A stretch of DNA of 64,000 nt from Mesorhizobium sp. (GTDB lineage: Bacteria > Pseudomonadota > Alphaproteobacteria > Rhizobiales > Rhizobiaceae), in contig SAKE01000005.1 of the NCBI GenBank assembly GCA_004017275.1, forward strand, positions 62,001 through 126,000, read 5' to 3'. A program made the position numbers and the translations under genes. Below, in pieces: positions 59,101 through 64,000 of this stretch; position 1 is the stretch's first letter, and the number at the start of each line of letters is the position of its first letter. Below the pieces are notes generated by a model, which was not told the DNA's origin, did not search any database, and worked only from the letters and a program-made list of their open reading frames with translations.

Positions 59101-59964
59101 TCAATCCACTGCGCGCGGAAAAAGCCCGCGCGGCTTGAGCAGCATCACGGCCAGGAAGGCGATGTGGCCGGCCAGGATCTGCCATTCCGGATTGAGCGCG
59201 GCCCCAAACGTCTGCGCCACGCCGATGATGATCCCGCCGGCAAGCGTTCCCCACAGGCTGCCGAGGCCGCCGATGATCACCGCCTCGAAGGCATAGATCA
59301 GCCGCGCCGGCCCGATCGAGGGATCGAAGTTCGCCCGCATGCCGAGATAGAGCGCCGCCAGCGTCACCACGACCATGGCGATCCCGGTGGCAATCGCGAA
59401 AATCCGCTTCGGCTCTATCCCCATTAGCCCCGCCGTCACGGCATCGTCCGAGGTGGCTCGGAAGGCACGGCCGAGCGCCGTGTGGTAAAAAAGCCCGTTC
59501 AGGCCAATGATCATCACGATCGCCGAGGCAAAGGTCATCAACGGCATGATCCCCACCGTGACCAGCCCGAGATCGAGCGATGCCCCCTCCAACGCGCCCA
59601 CCGGGATGCGGCGGCTATCGGCGGAAAAGACCTCGAGCAACCCGTTCTGCAGGGCGACCGATAGGCCGAACGTGACGAGAAGCGGCGGCAGGATGTCCTT
59701 GCCCAGAACGCGGTTCAGGACGGCGGCCTGCAGCAGCCAGCCGAGCGCGAACATCACCGGCACGGCGACCAGAGCGGCGATCCAGGGCGACAGGCCGAGC
59801 AGCGTGACGCCCATCAACACCAGATAGGCGGCAAGAATGATGAGGTCGCCATGGGCGAGATTCACCAGCCGCATGATGCCGAAGACGAGGCTCAATCCCG
59901 CTGCGAACAGGGCATAGAGCCCGCCCAGCAGAATCCCCTGCACGAGGATGTCCAGCCAGATCAT
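59101..59964 (-). CDS. Branched-chain-type ABC permease LivH, transporter B
   Basis: A 287-residue LivH-type permease: GGLYALFAAGLSLVFGIMRL, NLAHGDLIIL, and FEAVIIGGLGSLWGT. About eight membrane segments. The livF-B gene ends 67 bp upstream. Confidence 0.88.
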   Translation of the reverse strand: MIWLDILVQGILLGGLYALFAAGLSLVFGIMRLVNLAHGDLIILAAYLVLMGVTLLGLSPWIAALVAVPVMFALGWLLQAAVLNRVLGKDILPPLLVTFGLSVALQNGLLEVFSADSRRIPVGALEGASLDLGLVTVGIMPLMTFASAIVMIIGLNGLFYHTALGRAFRATSDDAVTAGLMGIEPKRIFAIATGIAMVVVTLAALYLGMRANFDPSIGPARLIYAFEAVIIGGLGSLWGTLAGGIIIGVAQTFGAALNPEWQILAGHIAFLAVMLLKPRGLFPRAVD

Positions 59965-60031
59965 CGCAGCGCCACCTCGATCAGGCCACAAGAGCGCAGC
60001 GCGAGCAAACGATGGAGCCTCGGTTCCCGCG

Positions 60032-60733
60032 TCATGCCGCCACTCCGAAATAGGCAGAATGGATTTGTTCGCGCGCGACCTCGGCCGCCTTGGCGACCAG
60101 CGTGACGCGACCCTCCATCATGCAGTAGACGCGGTCGGCCACCGCCAGCGCCTTGCCGATATCCTGCTCCACCAGCACGATCGCGGCGCCGCCTTCGCGG
60201 ATCCTGGGAAGGGCTGCGTAGATATCACGGATGATGACTGGCGCGAGGCCGAGGCTGATCTCGTCGCAGAGCAGCAATTCCGGGTTCGACATCAGCGCCC
60301 TGCCGATCGCCACCATCTGCTGCTGGCCACCCGAGAGCGCGGTGCCGGGGCTCTTGCGCCGCTCGCGCAGGATCGGGAAAAGGTCATAGACCGTATCGAG
60401 GCTCCATGGTCCCGGCACCTTGCGCGCCTGCCCGCCGACCAGCAGGTTTTCCTCGACGGTCAGCGAAGGGAACAGCCGGCGTCCCTCCGGCACCATGGCG
60501 ATGCCGCGCTTCATGATCTCAGCCGAAGACAGCGCGCCAATCGGCTCACCCCTGTGCAGCACCATGCCGGGCTCGTTGCCGAGCACGCCGGTGATCGAGC
60601 GCATCAGCGTGGATTTCCCGGCGCCGTTGGCGCCGATGATCGCCACGCATTCGCCCGCGGCCACGGTGATATCGACACCGAACAGCGCCCGGAACTGGCC
60701 GTAATTCGCGGTGAGGCCGTGCGTTTCCAGCAT
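60032..60733 (-). CDS. Branched-chain-type ABC ATPase LivF, transporter B
   Basis: A 233-residue LivF ATPase: Walker A GANGAGKST, ALSGGQQQM signature, LLLCDEISLGL. The ATG overlaps the livG-B stop (TGATG). Confidence 0.88.
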   Translation of the reverse strand: MLETHGLTANYGQFRALFGVDITVAAGECVAIIGANGAGKSTLMRSITGVLGNEPGMVLHRGEPIGALSSAEIMKRGIAMVPEGRRLFPSLTVEENLLVGGQARKVPGPWSLDTVYDLFPILRERRKSPGTALSGGQQQMVAIGRALMSNPELLLCDEISLGLAPVIIRDIYAALPRIREGGAAIVLVEQDIGKALAVADRVYCMMEGRVTLVAKAAEVAREQIHSAYFGVAA

Positions 60734-61449
60734 CAAACCTCGAGCCCCAGATAGATTTCGCGAACCGCCTTCGAGGCCATGATCTCATCGGGCGCACCGA
60801 TCCCGATCACGCGCCCGAAATCCAGCACCAGAAGCCGCTCGACCACCGATGTGAGGGCATGCAGCACATGCTCGATCCAGATGATGGTGGTTCCCCTTGC
60901 GTGGATGGCTCTGATCGTCGCGACCAGGGCCTTGCATTCGCCCTCCGTCAGACCGCCCGCGATCTCGTCCAGAAGCAGAAGTTCAGGACCCGTCGCCAAG
61001 GCGCGGGCGAGTTCCAGGCGCTTGCGATCGAGAAGGCTCAGCGAGCCGGCCACGAAATTGGCCTTCCTGAGAAGCTCTGTCTCCTCGAGGATGCGCGCGC
61101 AATCGTCGACCATCTCGGCCTCGCGTCCGCCCCGGCCGAAGGCGGCGGCGGTCAAGAGATTTTCGAACACGGTCAGCCCCTCGAAAGGTTGCGGAATCTG
61201 GAAGCTGCGGCCGACGCCCATGCGAACCCGCTCCATTGCCGGAGCACGTGTCACGTCGCGGCCGAGGAATTCGATGCGACCCTCATTGGCAAACAAATTG
61301 CCGGTGATCAGGTTGAAGAGCGTCGATTTTCCCGCGCCGTTCGGGCCGATAATGCCCAGCGCTTCGCCGCGCGGCACGCTGACAGTCACGGAATCCGCAA
61401 CCTTCAAGGCGCCGAACGACTTCGAAACGTTTTCCAGCCTGAGTATCAT
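60733..61449 (-). CDS. Branched-chain-type ABC ATPase LivG, transporter B
   Basis: A 238-residue LivG ATPase: Walker A GPNGAGKST, SFQIPQPFEGLTVFEN, a signature LSLLDRKRLELARAL, and LLLLDEIAGGL, all near-identical in layout to LivG-A. GAGG lies 9 bases before ATG 61449; ATG 61458 is an alternative. Confidence 0.87.
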   Translation of the reverse strand: MILRLENVSKSFGALKVADSVTVSVPRGEALGIIGPNGAGKSTLFNLITGNLFANEGRIEFLGRDVTRAPAMERVRMGVGRSFQIPQPFEGLTVFENLLTAAAFGRGGREAEMVDDCARILEETELLRKANFVAGSLSLLDRKRLELARALATGPELLLLDEIAGGLTEGECKALVATIRAIHARGTTIIWIEHVLHALTSVVERLLVLDFGRVIGIGAPDEIMASKAVREIYLGLEV

Positions 61450-61476
61450 CACTGTCATCCTCGGGTCGCGCTGGAT

Positions 61477-61501
61477 GAGGGCGGCGGCATCAGCCGCCCT
61501 C
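61477..61501 (-). other. Hairpin between SBP-B and livG-B
   Basis: GAGGGCGGC (61477-61485) and GCCGCCCTC (61493-61501) form a 9-bp stem with a 7-base loop, 7 bp after the SBP-B stop. No T tract follows in the transcribed direction. Likely an mRNA-stabilising element that favours the binding protein. Confidence 0.6.
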
Positions 61502-61508
61502 CGCAGCG

Positions 61509-62783
61509 TCAGGCCAGGGCTTCCATCTTGCCGGCGGTGGGAATCTCGGAGGCGCCGGCGTTTTCCACGATCACCAGATCGAAGCCGCCACCGGCCTTCT
61601 TGCGCCACTGCCCGCCGACGAGCGGCGTCTTGCAGACGTTCTTTGCGGCGAAAGGCGGCAGTCCCACACCGCTCCAGGCCACTTTGCCCACCACGGTCGT
61701 CGTGTCGGTGGCCGCTATGGCCGTCGCGATCGCCTCGGCATTCGTTGGATCCGAAACGCGGCCCATGACATTGGCCGCCACCTCGAACAGCGAATGGACA
61801 AAACCGATCGGCTGAGTCCAGGGACGCCCGGTCTTGGCGGTGAAATCCGCCGCGAGTTCCGCCGAGCTCTCGCCCGTCACGGACGATTTGAACGGATGCG
61901 ATGCCGACCACCAGACTTCGGATGAGAGATTGTGGCCGGCGTCGCCGAGCGTCTCGACCGATTGCGGGAAGAGGATCGCCTTGGCCACGGTCACCGCCTT
62001 GGGCTTGAAGCCCTGCTGGCGGGCCTGGTTCCAGAAGGTGGTGAAGTCGGGCGGAATGACCACACCGGTGACGATCTCGGCATTGGCCGCCTTGAAGGCG
62101 TTGACCTGCGCGGTGAAATCGTCCGAAAGGTTCTGGTAGCGGCCGGGATCGGCAAGGCTGAAACCGGCGGCGTCGAGGCCCGGCTTCAACCCGTTCTTGG
62201 GATCGCCCCAGGCATTGCCGTCGGCATCGTTGGGGAACAGCCCGCCCACCTTGCCGTTGGTGGAAAGCTGCTTCCACATGCCGGTGTAGACGGCGATGAT
62301 GTCTTCGAGACCCCAGAAATAATGATAGGCGAAGTTGAAAGGCTTCCACGAGGACGGATCGGCCGGATTGCCCTGCTGGCCGATGAACCAGGGCTGCCAC
62401 GGCGCCATCGTCGAGATGACCGGCACGCCTTCCGCCTCGCAGGTGGTGGCCACCGGGTTGGTGTTCTCGGGCGTCGAGCCGACGAGCATCAGGTTGATCT
62501 CGTCATCGACGATCAGGCTCTTCGCCACCTCGGCCGCGCGATTGGGGTTCGACTGGCTGTCCTTGACAATGACCTCGAAGTTCTTACCCGCCTCGGAAGC
62601 GAGGAAGGCCTTGATGTTGTAGGCATCGCTCTCCGCGAAGCCGGCGAGCGGTCCCGTCTGCGGCGAGACATAGCCCAGCCGGATCTTGGCGCCTTGCGCG
62701 ATGGCCGGCGTCGCCAGGCGCGAGCCGGCAAGCGCCAGGCCTGTCGCCGCCGAGGCTTTCAGTAGGCTGCGTCTTGTGATCAT
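61509..62783 (-). CDS. Branched-chain-type ABC substrate-binding protein, transporter B (Tat signal)
   Basis: A 424-residue Peripla_BP_6-class binding protein with a twin-arginine signal (TRRSLLKAS, then a hydrophobic stretch ending ATPAIA). IRLGYVSPQTGPLAGFAESD starts the mature part. GGGAGG precedes the ATG. Paralogous to SBP-A. Its gene is 28 bp from maleylacetate reductase and precedes livGFHM-B, so a phenolic substrate is inferred. Confidence 0.87.
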   Translation of the reverse strand: MITRRSLLKASAATGLALAGSRLATPAIAQGAKIRLGYVSPQTGPLAGFAESDAYNIKAFLASEAGKNFEVIVKDSQSNPNRAAEVAKSLIVDDEINLMLVGSTPENTNPVATTCEAEGVPVISTMAPWQPWFIGQQGNPADPSSWKPFNFAYHYFWGLEDIIAVYTGMWKQLSTNGKVGGLFPNDADGNAWGDPKNGLKPGLDAAGFSLADPGRYQNLSDDFTAQVNAFKAANAEIVTGVVIPPDFTTFWNQARQQGFKPKAVTVAKAILFPQSVETLGDAGHNLSSEVWWSASHPFKSSVTGESSAELAADFTAKTGRPWTQPIGFVHSLFEVAANVMGRVSDPTNAEAIATAIAATDTTTVVGKVAWSGVGLPPFAAKNVCKTPLVGGQWRKKAGGGFDLVIVENAGASEIPTAGKMEALA

Positions 62784-62810
62784 GTGTAGTTCCTCCCTCT
62801 TGTTTTATTC

Positions 62811-63875
62811 TCAGTCCCCCGGACGGCGTCCCTCCCACGCCGCCTGAAGGAGTTCCCTTATGGATCCCGGATCGATTGGCCGCGGATTCGCATAGGCATT
62901 CCTCACCGCGATCGCCGCCGCGCGGTCGAGATCGGCCTCCTCGATGCCGATCGCCTTCAGGCTCAGCGGAGAGCCCACCGACTGTGCGAAATCCCAGAGC
63001 CCGCCGCCCGCCGAGCCTCCACCGAATGCCTCAGTGATCGGGGCCAGCAGATCGGGTACCGCCGCTTCGTTGAAGGCGGTGGTGTAGGGCAGCAGGATGG
63101 CGTGGGTTTCGGCATGCGGCGTGTCGAACGAGCCGCCGAAGACATGCGCCAGCTTGTGATGCAGCGCCATCGAGACATAGCCGAGCGCGGTCGAGCAGCA
63201 CCACGCCGCATAGAGCGCGTGCGTCCGCGCCGCGCGATCCCGCGGATCGCCGATCAGCCTTGGAATGCCGTCCCGGAAGGCAACCATGGCATCTCTGCAC
63301 ATCAGTACGATCACCGGATTGCGATCGGGAGCATAGAAGGCCTCCATCGCATGAGCGATCGCGTTCATCGCGGAGGTGACGGTGAGACCTACCGGCAGAC
63401 TCAGTGTCAGATCGACGTCGTAGATCACCGTCTCGGGGCGGATGTCCGGCGAGCGGCGGGTGGTCTTTTCGCCGGCAGCCGTCTCGCCGAGGATGTCGGT
63501 CATTTCCGAGCCCGCATAGGTGGTAGGAATGACCACCTGGTCGGCGCCCGTGCGCACGGCAATGGCCTTGCCGAGGCCGGTGGTCGAGCCGCCGCCGAGG
63601 CTGACGACAGCCGAGGCGCCGCTGGTGCGGAACGCATCTACGGCCTCTTCCGTGACCTCGACGGGGGTATGCATGGCCGCGCCGGCAAATATCCCGGCGG
63701 TGAGGCCGCCAAGGCTTGCGGCCAGCCTTTCCGCATCGCCCCTCTGATGCGGTGTCGACAGCACCATCACCTTGTCGTGGCCGAGCCGCCGGACCTCCTC
63801 CTCGACGCGAGCCATTGTGCCAGCACCGAAGACCACCCGTGTCGTCAGGCCTGGAAAGGTGAAGCTGTCCATCAT
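62811..63875 (-). CDS. Maleylacetate reductase
   Basis: A 354-residue iron-type alcohol dehydrogenase of the maleylacetate reductase group (TfdF/GraC-like): FPGLTTRVVFGAGTM, VSLGGGSTTGLGKAIA, IPTTYAGSEMTDILGET, IYDVDLTLSLPVGLTVTSAM, and histidines in NAIAHAMEAFYA and HHKLAHVFGG near the active site. It reduces maleylacetate to 3-oxoadipate with NAD(P)H, the step after hydroxyquinol cleavage. ATG 63875 overlaps the stop of the upstream partial gene (ATGA); ATG 63872 is also possible. Confidence 0.9.
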   Translation of the reverse strand: MMDSFTFPGLTTRVVFGAGTMARVEEEVRRLGHDKVMVLSTPHQRGDAERLAASLGGLTAGIFAGAAMHTPVEVTEEAVDAFRTSGASAVVSLGGGSTTGLGKAIAVRTGADQVVIPTTYAGSEMTDILGETAAGEKTTRRSPDIRPETVIYDVDLTLSLPVGLTVTSAMNAIAHAMEAFYAPDRNPVIVLMCRDAMVAFRDGIPRLIGDPRDRAARTHALYAAWCCSTALGYVSMALHHKLAHVFGGSFDTPHAETHAILLPYTTAFNEAAVPDLLAPITEAFGGGSAGGGLWDFAQSVGSPLSLKAIGIEEADLDRAAAIAVRNAYANPRPIDPGSIRELLQAAWEGRRPGD

Positions 63876-64000
63876 CGCGCCGCCTCCATACGCGGGCCAC
63901 GCCCGGCCGCGAGGTCATCGAGCATCGTGCCCAGCATGACAATCTCAGCATCCGAGACCTCATGGCCGCGGCCCGGGAACAGGTCGGCCCGCAGGCTGGC
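63872..64000 (-). CDS. Alpha/beta hydrolase-like protein, C-terminal fragment
   Basis: The final 42 codons of a gene cut by the right edge, ending EAAR. The visible DLFPGRGHEVSDAEIVMLG has the His context (GRGHEVS) of carboxylesterase / phospholipase-type alpha/beta hydrolases, where this His is the last member of the catalytic triad. Overlaps maleylacetate reductase (ATGA), so it opens the visible part of the operon. Family call is tentative on so little sequence. Confidence 0.5.
   Translation of the reverse strand, partial: ASLRADLFPGRGHEVSDAEIVMLGTMLDDLAAGRGPRMEAAR

Overview
The window looks like a chromosomal or large-replicon segment of a Mesorhizobium-like alphaproteobacterium (Rhizobiales). 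It has high GC, dense solute-uptake and catabolic operons, small palindromic intergenic repeats of the rhizobial kind, a Tad/Flp pilus locus with a perfect CtrA-type box, and many ATGA/TGATG gene overlaps. The genus is inferred from gene content, not from a marker gene. No rRNA, tRNA, CRISPR array, insertion sequence or integrase was seen.

Layout. (1) 1-8.4 kb is half of an ectoine/5-hydroxyectoine uptake and degradation locus. ehuA-ehuB-ehuC and an EnuR-like MocR regulator run leftward; an Lrp/AsnC regulator (doeX), an aldehyde dehydrogenase (doeC), an aminotransferase (doeD) and a quinone oxidoreductase run rightward. ehuD and the eut hydrolase genes would lie left of the edge. A remnant of an ornithine cyclodeaminase-like gene follows at 8.4-8.5 kb. 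(2) 8.5-19.8 kb is a set of short metabolic units: CurA-type reductase, LLM flavin monooxygenase, 2OG-Fe(II) oxygenase, mannonate dehydratase with a divergent SDR, a tryptophanase / YbaK-like deacylase / 40-residue membrane protein operon with an AraC-type gene upstream, and an epimerase-SDR pair. (3) 20.0-30.9 kb is a compact island: a cysteine hydrolase, MarR regulator and enamidase-like cyclic amidohydrolase; two tandem 'amino acid synthesis' family proteins; and a complete BMP-type (nucleoside) ABC transporter with two nucleoside hydrolases. The block is bracketed by 87-bp inverted repeats and looks like an uncharacterised nucleoside / N-heterocycle salvage or degradation system.

(4) 30.9-45.4 kb is a Tad pilus locus in two divergent arms: tadA-tadB-tadC-tadD-cpaA leftward, and flp-cpaB-cpaC-lipoprotein-tadG-tadE-tadE-cpaE rightward. 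The rightward arm continues by overlapping genes into an L,D-transpeptidase and a membrane-anchored coiled-coil protein. A PAP2-type membrane phosphatase gene sits between the arms.

(5) 46.1-64.0 kb is a roughly 18-kb unidirectional (minus strand) aromatic-catabolism operon. In transcription order it holds: a hydrolase (partial), maleylacetate reductase, branched-chain-type ABC transporter B, a TfdB-like FAD phenol hydroxylase, an intradiol (hydroxyquinol-type) dioxygenase, an SDR, branched-chain-type ABC transporter A, a zinc alcohol dehydrogenase, an alpha/beta hydrolase, a two-component flavin monooxygenase of acyl-CoA dehydrogenase fold, and its flavin reductase behind an intrinsic terminator. 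Together these suggest uptake of one or two phenolic compounds, hydroxylation to hydroxyquinol, ring cleavage to maleylacetate and reduction to 3-oxoadipate. The two transporters and two unrelated hydroxylases suggest that two related substrates feed one trunk pathway.
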